A stretch of DNA of 64,000 nt. It comes from Hymenobacter tibetensis (GTDB lineage: Bacteria; Bacteroidota; Bacteroidia; Cytophagales; Hymenobacteraceae). Every line of letters begins with the position of its first letter. The stretch's first letter is position 1. The position numbers and the translations under genes are program-made. The notes under the pieces were generated by a model. That model saw nothing but the letters and a program-made list of their open reading frames with translations. It was not told the DNA's origin and made no database searches. The DNA is taken from the NCBI RefSeq assembly GCF_022827545.1, contig NZ_CP094669.1:4953001-5017000 (forward strand). The letters are read 5' to 3'. Of this stretch, positions 1 to 8,826 are shown one piece after another.

Positions 1-2
1 AC

Positions 3-2006
3 GTAGACCCTGATGGCAACGTGGAACTGCGCGGCACCAGCAACGTGCGCGTACTCATCAATAACAAGCCCTCGGGCATCGTGGCCAGCTCAGTGGCCGA
101 TGCCATGAAGCAGATTCCGGCCGACCAAATCAAGAGTGTAGAGGTGATTACCACGCCCTCGGCCAAGTACGATGCCGAAGGCACGGGTGGTATTATCAAC
201 ATCATTCTGAAAAAGAACAACCTGGAAGGCGTGAACGGCAGCGTGGGGCTGGCCGGCGGTACGCGTAGCTCCAACGGCAATGCTTCGCTCAACTACCGGA
301 AGGGCAAGCTGGGCATCAACAGCTCGGCGAGTGGCTTCGCGTTCTACAGCCCCAACCGCAATGACCTGACCCGCTCTCTGAAAAACCCGGACGGCACCGA
401 GACACTGGCCCTGCAGCAGGATGGCGACGGCAACACGCTGGGCGGGGGCGGCTTCGGCCGGCTGGGCCTCGACTACGACCCCGCCCAGTACCACAACCTC
501 ACGCTGGGCATCCAAGGCAGCCTGTTCCGCAACTCCGGCGACTACCAGCAGTTCAACGATGTGCTGTTTCCGGCTATAGCCGCCGACCAGTTCACCCGCG
601 CCACCGACCGGAAGTTCCGGACACAGAGCTACGATTTGAGCGGCTCCTATACCCGCACCTTCGAGCAGAAGCGCCGCGAGTGGAGCGTGCTGGCCCAGCA
701 CACCCGCAACCGCAACGTGCAGGACTACGACCTCAACCAGTACGCCGGCCGCAACGAAGCGGGAGCAGTGCAGTACCGGGAACAGAGCGACAACCTAGCG
801 CGCAACCTGGAAACCACCATTCAAACCGATTACGCGCACCCCTTCTCGGAAACCGCCCTGCTTGAAACCGGTGCCAAAGCCATTATGCGTCGCGTGAGCA
901 GCGACTACGACGTGTACGACCAGCTGGCGCTAGACTTCAACCCGGCCCGCTCTAACCTCTTCGACTACAACCAAGATGTGGTGTCGGCTTACGGCACCTA
1001 CGGGTTTTCGGCTTCCAAGAAGGTGAGCTTCAAGCTAGGGGCGCGGGTGGAAAATACGCGCGTTAGGGGCAACTTTGATCCGCAGCCAGCCGACAATGCT
1101 GGCGTGCGGCAGGACTATACCAACGTGCTGCCCAACCTGAGCATGAGCTTCCAGCCCAACAACCCCAAGAAGCCCGGCCAGACGCTGCGCCTAGCGTATT
1201 CCAAGCGCATTCAGCGCCCCCAGATTTTCTATCTTAACCCGTTCCGCAACACCTCCGATACCCTCAACGTCAGCTACGGCAACCCCGACCTGGAGCGCGA
1301 GCTGACCGACAGCTACGAACTGAACTATACCACCTTCATTAAGGGCTCGGTGCTGAATATGTCGGCGTACGTGCGGCGCACCGGCAACGCTATTGAAAGT
1401 GTGCGCTTCATCAGAGACGGTATCAACAACCAGACCTTCGCCAACATTGGGCGCAACGCCACTTATGGTATCAGTTTGTTTGGGTCGGTGAAGCCGGTGC
1501 CGAAGTGGGACTTGAGCGGCAACGTGAATGTGTACTACGTATCGTTGAAAAGCCCGGCCCTGAGCTTCGGCGAAGGCGCGGTAAACACGGCGGCTTACTC
1601 CAACGGTGGCGTGATGTACAACGTGAACATAAACACCAGCTACAAATTCGAGAAGGGCCTGAGCATTCAGGGCTATGGCGGCCTGAACTCGCCCCGCATC
1701 CAGCTCCAAGGCAAGCAAGCCGCCTGGACATTCTACTCGGTGGGCGTGCGCAAAAATCTGCTCAAGGACAAAGCCGACCTCACGCTCAGCGCCGACAACT
1801 TCCTAAGCGCCACCCGCAACCTAAACACCATCCTCGATACCGAGCAGTTCCGGCAGGAAAGCAACAACTACATCTATCAGCGGGGTGTACGCCTGGCCTT
1901 CGGCTACCGCTTCGGCAAAATCTCGGCCCAGCCCCAGAAGCGCCGCCGCAGCATCCAGAACGACGACACCAAGCAAGGTGAAAGCAGCGGCCAAGGCCAG
2001 CAATAA
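3..2006 (+). CDS. TonB-receptor-like outer membrane beta-barrel protein, 5'-truncated
   Basis: The reading frame is open to the left edge of the window, so the signal peptide and N-terminal domain are missing. It begins inside the plug domain (VDPDGNVELRGTS, then INNKPSG and SAKYDAEGTGGIINI). The rest is beta-barrel, with alternating aromatic strands and short turns, ending in FGYRFGKI plus a charged tail (RRSIQNDD). The same order of motifs, down to the tail, is seen in the complete paralog at 4433-6922, so the intact protein is probably about 820 residues. Proteins of this Bacteroidota family (outer membrane protein beta-barrel family, PF14905-like) resemble TonB-dependent receptors; the substrate cannot be read from sequence. 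A strong hairpin follows the stop codon at 2028-2061. Confidence 0.88.
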   Translation, partial: VDPDGNVELRGTSNVRVLINNKPSGIVASSVADAMKQIPADQIKSVEVITTPSAKYDAEGTGGIINIILKKNNLEGVNGSVGLAGGTRSSNGNASLNYRKGKLGINSSASGFAFYSPNRNDLTRSLKNPDGTETLALQQDGDGNTLGGGGFGRLGLDYDPAQYHNLTLGIQGSLFRNSGDYQQFNDVLFPAIAADQFTRATDRKFRTQSYDLSGSYTRTFEQKRREWSVLAQHTRNRNVQDYDLNQYAGRNEAGAVQYREQSDNLARNLETTIQTDYAHPFSETALLETGAKAIMRRVSSDYDVYDQLALDFNPARSNLFDYNQDVVSAYGTYGFSASKKVSFKLGARVENTRVRGNFDPQPADNAGVRQDYTNVLPNLSMSFQPNNPKKPGQTLRLAYSKRIQRPQIFYLNPFRNTSDTLNVSYGNPDLERELTDSYELNYTTFIKGSVLNMSAYVRRTGNAIESVRFIRDGINNQTFANIGRNATYGISLFGSVKPVPKWDLSGNVNVYYVSLKSPALSFGEGAVNTAAYSNGGVMYNVNINTSYKFEKGLSIQGYGGLNSPRIQLQGKQAAWTFYSVGVRKNLLKDKADLTLSADNFLSATRNLNTILDTEQFRQESNNYIYQRGVRLAFGYRFGKISAQPQKRRRSIQNDDTKQGESSGQGQQ

Positions 2007-2027
2007 GTGCATCAGCAAGGTAAACAA

Positions 2028-2061
2028 GACAGGGCCCCGACCGAAAAGTCGGGGCCCTGTC
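2028..2061. terminator. Strong hairpin after the first barrel gene
   Basis: Perfect 14-bp stem (gacagggccccgac / gtcggggccctgtc) with a 6-base loop, 21 bases after the stop of the barrel gene. There is no long T-run, only ctcgtt. It lies between convergent genes and could end transcription from either side. Confidence 0.75.
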
Positions 2062-2115
2062 TCGTTAAACGACCACCCACCAGACTAACTATAAGGATAG
2101 CAACGCGAAAATCCA

Positions 2116-2142
2116 GTAGCGCGGAAATCTGTTCCGCGCTAC
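2116..2142. repeat. Perfect 11-bp inverted repeat, REP-like
   Basis: gtagcgcggaa and ttccgcgctac form a perfect 11-bp stem with a 5-base loop (atctg). It sits 73 bases beyond the stop of the minus-strand response regulator, so it may serve as its terminator. The GC-rich stem without a T-run also resembles a dispersed REP-type element. Copy number in the genome would decide. Confidence 0.5.
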
Positions 2143-2215
2143 CGTCCATATGAGGCATCAGCATCACTAATGGCCCTACTACATGCCATTCGCGTCAGCG
2201 GAATAAGTGCCTATT

Positions 2216-2953
2216 TCAGCCCCGACCATGGTAGCGGAGCTGTTCTAGCAAGCCTTCCCGGTATGTTTCGCCTATGGGCAGGGAAGTGCCATGGACTTGC
2301 ACGCGGGTGCGCTCCACAAACTCCAGGTGACGCAAGCTGATGAGGTAAGACTTGTGGATGCGAACAAACCGACCGGGCGGCAACAACTCCTCTAACCCCC
2401 GGAACGACTGAAGCGTGAGCATTTTGCCGGCAGCCGTGTACAGCATCAGGTATTCTTTTTGCCCTTCGGCATAATACACATCAGACACCATAACTCGGCG
2501 CAGGCGGTTGTCTTGCCGGATGAACAGTGCTTCGTTGGCGGTGTCGGTGGGCTCCGCCGGAACGCTCACGGGCTGGAGGGCCACGCGGGCCCGGTGGGCA
2601 GCCTGCACGAACCGCTCGAACCGGATGGGCTTAAGCAGGTAATCCAGGGCAGGCAATTCATAGCTCTCCGCGGCGTATTCCGCGTGGGCCGTGGTGAAGA
2701 CAATGCGGGGTGCCGGCGTGGGGAGCAGTTGGGCTAGCTGCATCCCCGTGAGGCGGGGCATCTGAATATCCAGGAACACGAGGTCGACGGGGGTATCTTG
2801 AAGAAACTCTACGGCTGCCAGTGCGTCCTGAAACTTGCCTTTCAGGCGTAGGAACGGCACGTGGGCGCAGTAGTCCGCTAGCACACTTAGAGCCAGGGGT
2901 TCGTCGTCGACTATAGCACACGTGAGGGGCCGGCGGGCAAGCGTGGGTTCCAT
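2216..2953 (-). CDS. LytTR-family response regulator
   Basis: Cytoplasmic two-component regulator of about 245 residues. An N-terminal receiver domain carries the acidic pair in AIVDDEPLA, the phosphoacceptor Asp in LVFLDIQMPRLTG and the conserved Lys in YLLKPIRFERF. The C-terminal LytTR DNA-binding domain shows FIRQDNRLRRV, YAEGQKEYLMLYT and RFVRIHKSYLISL. The ATG at 2953 is preferred over an upstream in-frame GTG at 2977 because it places the receiver domain about 20 residues in. It lies 43 bases behind the LytS-type kinase gene, its likely partner. The pair is flanked on both sides by paralogous outer-membrane barrel genes on the opposite strand, which are plausible targets by location only. 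Confidence 0.93.
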   Translation of the reverse strand: MEPTLARRPLTCAIVDDEPLALSVLADYCAHVPFLRLKGKFQDALAAVEFLQDTPVDLVFLDIQMPRLTGMQLAQLLPTPAPRIVFTTAHAEYAAESYELPALDYLLKPIRFERFVQAAHRARVALQPVSVPAEPTDTANEALFIRQDNRLRRVMVSDVYYAEGQKEYLMLYTAAGKMLTLQSFRGLEELLPPGRFVRIHKSYLISLRHLEFVERTRVQVHGTSLPIGETYREGLLEQLRYHGRG

Positions 2954-2996
2954 GGAGGGCAAGGTACGCAGGTACACAAGAGGGAAAAGGACGAGC

Positions 2997-4094
2997 TTAC
3001 AACTGAACTTCTAGCTTCACCTGGTATTCAGTAGGAGTTGCGGCCACGGTGAGGCGATGTCGGCCAGGATATAGCAGCTCTAGGCGGCGGCGCAGGTTCA
3101 CTAAGCCCACGCCACCGGGGGCCGTTGCAGCGGCAGTGTTGTCGGTGCAGTAGTTCAGCACCGAAAATACGAGGTGGCCATTGGGCTCTAGCTGCAAGCG
3201 TAGGCGGGCTACCAGCGGCCGGGCCGCTAAGTCGCCGTGCTTGAAGGCGTTTTCTACCAGCGGCAGCAGCAGCATGGGCGGCAGACGCCGGGCATATTCG
3301 GCGCCGGGCGGCAGTAGCACCGTGAATGGCAATACCTCATCGGCTTCGTCGGGTGGCAGACGCAGCAGTTGCAGCGCCAGAAACCCCTGCAAATGGCGAA
3401 TTTCCTTGGCCAGAGGCACCAGGTCGTCGGTGCTGTCGTAGAGTTGATAGCGCATTAGCTCAGCCAGCCGCATCACCGCTTCGGGGGCCTGCGGTGAAGC
3501 GTGCAGCGTGAGGGAATAGATGTTGTTGAGGGTGTTGAAAAGGAAATGCGGTTGAAGCTGGGTTTTCAGCAACGATAGTTCGGTGCGGGTGTGCTGGCGT
3601 TCCAGTTCCCGGCGGTTTTCTCGCTCGCGCAGGTAGTCGCCGGCCAGCCGTAGCCCCGCGCTCAGCAGCAGGATCAGGCCACCAAGAGGCACATGATACG
3701 CCAACAGCAACTGCGCGTGCGCCGCTAGATTTAGCGTGCGTTGTCCTTGCTGAATGCCTTCGTTCAGCGCCACGCTCAACACCACCCGCAGCGCCGCAAA
3801 CAGCAGCAACGCTCCCACCACCGAGCCGAGGTACGTTAAGCCGCGACGGGACTTGAACAGCCGGGGCTGCAACACCCCGTAATTCAAGTAAAACAAGGCG
3901 CAATCGAGCAAGTCAGCCAGCAGGGCATTGCGCCAAAACAAGCCGGGGCTTTGAGGAGCAGTGTAGTAGAGTCCGGCGCGGGTGAACCAGAGCTGCGCGT
4001 CGGTGTAAAGCAGCAACCCCAGCCACACCAGATGCGGCCACCACAACCGGGCACGCCAGGGCAACGCAGATAACCGGTGTGCAGCAGCGGACAT
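2997..4094 (-). CDS. LytS/YehU-type sensor histidine kinase
   Basis: Membrane histidine kinase of 365 residues. Four hydrophobic segments in about the first 150 residues (for example LVWLGLLLYTDAQLWF and SVVGALLLFAALRVVL) are followed by a short coiled stretch. The His_kinase domain has its phosphoacceptor His in KTQLQPHFLFNTLNNIYSL, and the ATPase domain has the N-box LVENAFKHG and a glycine motif near GGVGLVNLRRRLELLYPG. There is no recognisable extracellular sensor domain, which is usual for this family. It probably phosphorylates the LytTR regulator encoded 43 bases downstream. The signal sensed is unknown. Confidence 0.93.
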   Translation of the reverse strand: MSAAAHRLSALPWRARLWWPHLVWLGLLLYTDAQLWFTRAGLYYTAPQSPGLFWRNALLADLLDCALFYLNYGVLQPRLFKSRRGLTYLGSVVGALLLFAALRVVLSVALNEGIQQGQRTLNLAAHAQLLLAYHVPLGGLILLLSAGLRLAGDYLRERENRRELERQHTRTELSLLKTQLQPHFLFNTLNNIYSLTLHASPQAPEAVMRLAELMRYQLYDSTDDLVPLAKEIRHLQGFLALQLLRLPPDEADEVLPFTVLLPPGAEYARRLPPMLLLPLVENAFKHGDLAARPLVARLRLQLEPNGHLVFSVLNYCTDNTAAATAPGGVGLVNLRRRLELLYPGRHRLTVAATPTEYQVKLEVQL

Positions 4095-4432
4095 AAGGCA
4101 GTTGAAGTGCGGGGGTGGCGGTACTTACTATCAGCAAAGTAAGGCATCGAGCAGCAGCCAAGCTGCGATTTTCAACCAGTACGGAAATTCGCTTCAACCA
4201 CCGCGGTTTTGGGGCACATCAACGTCTGCGAAACTTGCATGCACCTGCGCTACACCAGCTTGTAAGCTCCATTTCCTTGCTGATTGAGATATTATATATA
4301 ATTGATTGAATTTTAGTGCTTATTCGAGATACTAGCCATTACTTTCAAGGCGTTGTGCCACCATACTTCGCCTAGCGGAGTCATTAGTGCAATAGTTTCT
4401 ATCCCAGTAGCTTATCCCCTTACCGCCTCGCT
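4095..4432. other. Intergenic region between kinase and second barrel gene
   Basis: 338 bases between divergent genes, so both promoters should lie here. There is an AT-rich stretch with a 12-bp palindrome (attatatataat, 4291-4302). No convincing TAnnTTTG promoter and no small gene were seen. Confidence 0.5.
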
Positions 4433-6922
4433 ATGAAGCATACGCTTACGTTGCTGCTTGCAGCCCTCTTTATCGTGCCCGCTGTGCAGGCTCAGATACC
4501 GGCCACCCCGCCGGCCACTACCACCAGCCAAAGCACCGGCCGTCTCACGGGCACAGTGGTAGATGCCGCCACCCAGAAGCCCGTTGAATACGCCACGGTT
4601 ACGCTGCTGCCCCCTGCCGGCACCACGCCCGTGGCCGGCGGTACCTGCGACCCACAAGGCAAATTCGAGCTGAAAGGCGTACCAGTTGGCTCGTATCGAC
4701 TGCAAATTAGCTTTGTGGGGTACACCACCCGAACGGAGCCCGTGACCGTGGGCGCCGAGGCTACGGCCTTGGGTACGCTGGCCCTGACGGCGTCGGCGCA
4801 GAAGCTGGGGGAAGTAACCGTGACAGGGCAACGGCCGCTGGTGGAAACCAAGCCGGACCGACTAGTGTACAACGCCGAGCAAGACGCCACCAACGCTGGC
4901 GGCACCGCCGCCGACATTCTGCGCAAAACCCCCATGGTAAACGTCGATAACGACGGCAACGTGCAGCTGCGCGGGACCAGCAACGTGCGCATCCTGATCA
5001 ACAACAAGCCTTCCGCCATCTTGTCGGGCAACTTGGCCGAGGCGCTAAAACAGATTCCAGCCGACCAGATCAAGGCCATTGAGGTGGTGACGGCGCCCTC
5101 GGCCAAGTATGATGCCGAAGGGTCGGGCGGAGTTATCAACATCGTGTTGAAAAAGAACAGCTTGCAGGGCACCAACGGCAGCCTGGGCGCCAGCACCGGC
5201 AACCGCAACCAAGGCATCAACGGGGCGCTGAACGTGCGGCGTGGCAAGTTTGGCTTGAACACCAAACTGAGCGGGTTCAAAAACCAGTACCCCTACAAGA
5301 GCAGTACCACCCGCACCGATTTCACCCCCGCCGGCGAAGGGCAGCTACTGCAGTCCTCCAACTCCCGCAACGTGGGCCAGGGTGGGTTCGGGCAGATGGA
5401 ATTCACCTACGACCCGTCGCCGCTGCACAGCTTCACGCTCAGCGGCAACGGCAACTCCTACCAGAGCCGCTCGCCTCAAGACTTGTTCAACCAATATGAT
5501 GGGCCTGATGCGCTGAAGCTCGATACGCTCTACTCCCGCGACATTCTGCAACGCTACGAAAGCCGCAACTACGACCTCAACGCCGGCTACACCCGCACTT
5601 TTGGCGAAGCACAGCCGCGGCGCGAATGGAGCATGCTGGCCCAGCACACCCGCAGCCGCAACAACCAAAATTACCGCCTCGACCAGTACCATAGCGCCGA
5701 CGTGCTGGCCAACGCCCTCGAATACCGGGAGCGTAGCCTCAACCTAGCCCGCAACCTGGAAACCACTCTCCAAACCGACTACACCCACCCTTTCCGCGAC
5801 TCGACCACCCTGGAAAGCGGCGCCAAGCTCATCCGGCGCAGCGTAAGCAGCGACTACAGCCTCGACACCATACTCCTACGCGAGCAATCCGACTTCGCCC
5901 GCAGCCCCCTACGTTCCAACGCTTTCGACTACCAGCAAAACGTGCTGGCCGCTTACAGCACCTACAATTTCATGGGCGGCAAGAAGTACGCGTTCAGCTT
6001 AGGCACCCGCTTGGAGCGCACCGATATCGAGGGCCGGTTTCAGGGAGACAATGGCCGTTTCTCCAACAACTACCTGAACGTACTACCCAACATCAGTGCC
6101 ACGCGCACCCTCAAGAAACCGGGCCAGACGCTGCGCCTGAGTTACTCGCGCCGCATCCAACGCCCTCAGATATACTACCTCAACCCCTACGTCAACCAAA
6201 GCACCCCCAACAGCATCAGCTACGGCAACCCGAAGTTGTCGCCGGAAATTACCGATGTCTTCGAGCTGAGCTACGGTACCTTTGGGGAGAAAACGTCACT
6301 GAATGCCTCCACCTACGTGCGCCGCACCGGCAATTCCATTGAAGAATTCAACCGCTACAACGATTCGTTGGCCCGCACCGAAAGCACATACGGCAACATT
6401 GCCACCAACACCACTTACGGACTCAGCCTCTACGGCTCCCTGAAGCCCATTCCGGCCCTGAACCTGAGTAGCAACGTAAGCCTCGACTACACGCGGCTCT
6501 ACAGCGCGGCGCTCATGCAGAGCAACAACCTGCTAAACGCCTTTGTAAGTCTGAATTCTTCGCTGAAGCTAGGCAAGGTGCACAGCCTGCAAGCCAACGG
6601 CGGCTTCTGGACGGGCGGTGTGCAGTTGCAAAGCCGCTACTCGGGTGGCTACTACTATTCTGTGGGGGTGAAGCGGACGTTGCTGAAAGAAAAAGCCGAT
6701 CTGACCTTCAACGCCAGCAACTTCCTAGCGCCTGGCCGTGAGTTTCGTAGCAGCACCGAAACCGCCCAATTCCGCAGCAGCAACACTTTCTACTCCTATC
6801 AGCGGGCCGTACGCCTCTCCTTCAACTACCGCTTCGGCAAAATCGACAATAGCTCGCAACGCCAGCGCCGGTCCATCCAGAACGACGACGGCAAGCAAGG
6901 CAGCAGCAAAGGCGGGCAGTAA
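4433..6922 (+). CDS. TonB-receptor-like outer membrane beta-barrel protein
   Basis: 829 residues. The signal peptide is MKHTLTLLLAALFIVPAVQA. A carboxypeptidase-regulatory-like domain follows (GRLTGTVVDAATQKPVEYAT, about residues 37-120), then a TonB-type plug (VTVTGQRPLVETKPDRL, NVDNDGNVQLRGTSNVRIL, SAKYDAEGSGGVINIVLKKN; about 130-240), then a long beta-barrel. It ends in FNYRFGKI with a charged tail RRSIQNDDGKQG. It matches the partial protein at 3-2006 along its whole readable length, so the two are tandem paralogs separated by the LytTR/LytS pair. The role is presumably uptake or surface display in the outer membrane; no substrate can be assigned. Confidence 0.93.
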   Translation: MKHTLTLLLAALFIVPAVQAQIPATPPATTTSQSTGRLTGTVVDAATQKPVEYATVTLLPPAGTTPVAGGTCDPQGKFELKGVPVGSYRLQISFVGYTTRTEPVTVGAEATALGTLALTASAQKLGEVTVTGQRPLVETKPDRLVYNAEQDATNAGGTAADILRKTPMVNVDNDGNVQLRGTSNVRILINNKPSAILSGNLAEALKQIPADQIKAIEVVTAPSAKYDAEGSGGVINIVLKKNSLQGTNGSLGASTGNRNQGINGALNVRRGKFGLNTKLSGFKNQYPYKSSTTRTDFTPAGEGQLLQSSNSRNVGQGGFGQMEFTYDPSPLHSFTLSGNGNSYQSRSPQDLFNQYDGPDALKLDTLYSRDILQRYESRNYDLNAGYTRTFGEAQPRREWSMLAQHTRSRNNQNYRLDQYHSADVLANALEYRERSLNLARNLETTLQTDYTHPFRDSTTLESGAKLIRRSVSSDYSLDTILLREQSDFARSPLRSNAFDYQQNVLAAYSTYNFMGGKKYAFSLGTRLERTDIEGRFQGDNGRFSNNYLNVLPNISATRTLKKPGQTLRLSYSRRIQRPQIYYLNPYVNQSTPNSISYGNPKLSPEITDVFELSYGTFGEKTSLNASTYVRRTGNSIEEFNRYNDSLARTESTYGNIATNTTYGLSLYGSLKPIPALNLSSNVSLDYTRLYSAALMQSNNLLNAFVSLNSSLKLGKVHSLQANGGFWTGGVQLQSRYSGGYYYSVGVKRTLLKEKADLTFNASNFLAPGREFRSSTETAQFRSSNTFYSYQRAVRLSFNYRFGKIDNSSQRQRRSIQNDDGKQGSSKGGQ

Positions 6923-6930
6923 CGAGCAAC

Positions 6931-6961
6931 GCGGAGCGGCCAGTCACTCTCGCCGCTCCGC
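6931..6961. terminator. Hairpin between convergent genes
   Basis: gcggagcggc and gccgctccgc form a perfect 10-bp stem with an 11-base loop. It lies between the stops of the barrel gene (6922) and aroE (6972, minus strand). No T-run is present. Confidence 0.6.
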
Positions 6962-6971
6962 TACAAAGGTT

Positions 6972-7727
6972 TTAGAGCGCAATACTTGGTTGCTCTTTGT
7001 TCCAGATGCTCCAGGCGGCCTCGGCTTGCAGGCACAGCATTTCGAACCCGTTTTTGGTTTGTGCGCCTGCCGCTTGGCCCCGACGCATGAACTCAGTTTC
7101 GCTTGGGTTGTAGATAAGGTCGTGGAGATAATGCTGCGGGGTGAGGGCCTCGTACGGAATAGGGGCATACTCATCCACTTTCGGATACGTGCCTAAGGGA
7201 GTGGCATTGATAACCAATAGATGGTCTTCAAGTACTTGCGGTGTCAACTCGGCGTAGGTAAGGCCCGTGCCCATGGGGTTGCGCGATACCACCCAGTAGC
7301 CAATGTTCAAGTCACGTAGCGCCACTTCCACGGCTTTGGAAGCGCCACCACTACCCAACACCAACGCCCGGCCCGCAAAGTCGGCCGGCACAAACCCCTT
7401 CAGTGACTCCCGAAAGCCCACCACATCGGTGTTGTGCCCAATCAGACGGCCATCAGAAAATTCAATAACATTGACAGCCCCCACGCGGGCCGCCGAAGAA
7501 GCTATTTCATCGAGGTAAGGCCACACCTGCTCTTTATAAGGAATAGTTACGTTCAGGCCACGCAAGTCGGGATGCTCCGCAAGCAATTCGGGCAGGGCAT
7601 CGATGGTAGGTAACTCGAACAGTTCGTACTGATGATCAGCGAGGTGAAGACTATCGAACTTTTGGCTGAAGTACGTCTGAGAAAAAGAATGCTGTAACGA
7701 GCGACCAAGCAATCCAAATTGGGGCAT
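6972..7727 (-). CDS. aroE: Shikimate dehydrogenase
   Basis: About 251 residues; cytoplasmic. It reduces 3-dehydroshikimate to shikimate with NADPH in the aromatic amino-acid (chorismate) pathway. Visible signatures are GRSLQHSFSQTYF (substrate-binding serines), NVTIPYKE with the catalytic Lys, the nucleotide-binding loop VLGSGGASKAV, INATPLGTYP and the C-terminal NGFEMLCLQAE. The ATG at 7727 (MPQFGLLGRS) is chosen because the family normally starts right before this substrate-binding motif; an 18-residue upstream extension has no counterpart. A terminator hairpin upstream (7766-7797) separates it from the DedA gene. Confidence 0.95.
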   Translation of the reverse strand: MPQFGLLGRSLQHSFSQTYFSQKFDSLHLADHQYELFELPTIDALPELLAEHPDLRGLNVTIPYKEQVWPYLDEIASSAARVGAVNVIEFSDGRLIGHNTDVVGFRESLKGFVPADFAGRALVLGSGGASKAVEVALRDLNIGYWVVSRNPMGTGLTYAELTPQVLEDHLLVINATPLGTYPKVDEYAPIPYEALTPQHYLHDLIYNPSETEFMRRGQAAGAQTKNGFEMLCLQAEAAWSIWNKEQPSIAL

Positions 7728-7765
7728 AACAGGAAAATAACATTTCGGGAGGCAAGCAACAAAAA

Positions 7766-7797
7766 AAACCACCCAGCCCAAAGCAGGCGGGTGGTTT
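7766..7797 (-). terminator. Intrinsic terminator for the DedA gene
   Basis: aaaccaccc and gggtggttt pair over a 14-base loop. On the minus strand the stem runs into a T-run (the A-tract at 7761-7768 of the plus strand). It lies downstream of the DedA gene and upstream of aroE. Confidence 0.8.
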
Positions 7798-7899
7798 CTT
7801 GAAAAGAAAGACGAGGTTTTCCTTACCTCAGAGCCCTTGAATCAACTTCTAAGCTGGCAACACACGATGGCTTTAGAGAAGCATAGCTTCTGATACTTG

Positions 7900-8556
7900 C
7901 TAAGCCACGGGCCGGCTGCTCGACCGGCGCGACTTAATAAACTCGAACACTACGGGCAACAACGACAGCCCAATAATGGCTAGCACCACCAGCGAGAAGT
8001 TCTTCTGCACCACCGATATCTGCCCGAAAAAATAGCCGGCCAGCGTTAGTATTGACACCCACAGCACTGCTCCCACTATGTTGTAGGACAGAAACTTGGT
8101 GTAGCTCATGGTGCCTACGCCGGCCACGAACGGCGCAAACGTGCGGATAATGGGTATAAAGCGCGCCAGGATAATGGTTTTGGCCCCGTGCTTTTCATAG
8201 AACTGCTGCGTACGGTCTAAGTGCTCCCGTTTCAGGAACCGCGAGTTTTCGCGGAACACCCGCGGCCCGAGGTAGTCCCCGATGTGGTAGTTGAGTGTAT
8301 CACCGAGTACGGCTGCCACAATCAGCAAACCCACCATGGCCCACACGTTCAGCGGCGAGCCAGGCAACGCGGCCAAGGAGCCAGCCGCAAACAGCAGCGA
8401 GTCGCCGGGCAAGAAAGGCAGTACCACTACGCCCGTCTCAACGAAGATGATGAGGAACAGGATGGCATAGGTCCAGGCCCCATAATCCTGAATAATATCG
8501 CCAAGATGCTTGTCAAGGTGCAGAATGAAATCGACAAGGTGCTTCAGGATTTCCAT
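7900..8556 (-). CDS. DedA-family (VTT domain) membrane protein
   Basis: About 218 residues, integral inner-membrane protein. Features are ETGVVVLPFLPGDSLLFAAG near the N-terminus, the re-entrant-loop region GDTLNYHIGDYLGPRVF, then KHGAKTIILARFIPIIRTF and FAPFVAGVGTMSYTKF, which are hallmarks of the SNARE-associated/VTT (DedA) family. Members help recycle lipid carriers such as undecaprenyl phosphate and support membrane homeostasis. The ATG at 8556 (MEILKHLVDF) is chosen; a start 21 codons earlier (8619) is open but adds residues atypical of the family. Confidence 0.9.
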   Translation of the reverse strand: MEILKHLVDFILHLDKHLGDIIQDYGAWTYAILFLIIFVETGVVVLPFLPGDSLLFAAGSLAALPGSPLNVWAMVGLLIVAAVLGDTLNYHIGDYLGPRVFRENSRFLKREHLDRTQQFYEKHGAKTIILARFIPIIRTFAPFVAGVGTMSYTKFLSYNIVGAVLWVSILTLAGYFFGQISVVQKNFSLVVLAIIGLSLLPVVFEFIKSRRSSSRPVA

Positions 8557-8826
8557 AAGGTCAGCAGGGGGTTTTGCTTGCAAAGAAAGCAGAAACCCAC
8601 CGGAGTACCGCAGGGCCATCTACCAGGCACCGAAAACACAGATGGAATTTCGTTTCCAGAGCAAGCCCACCACGTACCCGCACCACACCCTACTGCTCCA
8701 TTTAACCCAACTTACCTGAATGCATGACCTTATATGGCTACTTGCCCCTACCTGCTACGAGGTGAGCTATAGAGCATTTAGCAGCTACTAGTCAGTACTA
8801 CGGTAGGCCTGCGAGCAGCCTTCCAC

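Noticed and set aside
90..701. 203-codon minus-strand frame inside the first barrel gene
   Set aside because: Ala/Val-rich shadow of a GC-rich coding strand.
4291..4302. 12-bp AT palindrome as an operator
   Set aside because: Pure A/T palindromes occur by chance in AT-rich gaps and no second copy or matching promoter was found.
4492..5280. 262-codon minus-strand frame inside the second barrel gene
   Set aside because: Antisense to signal, regulatory and plug domains with clear family motifs; the translation has no signature.
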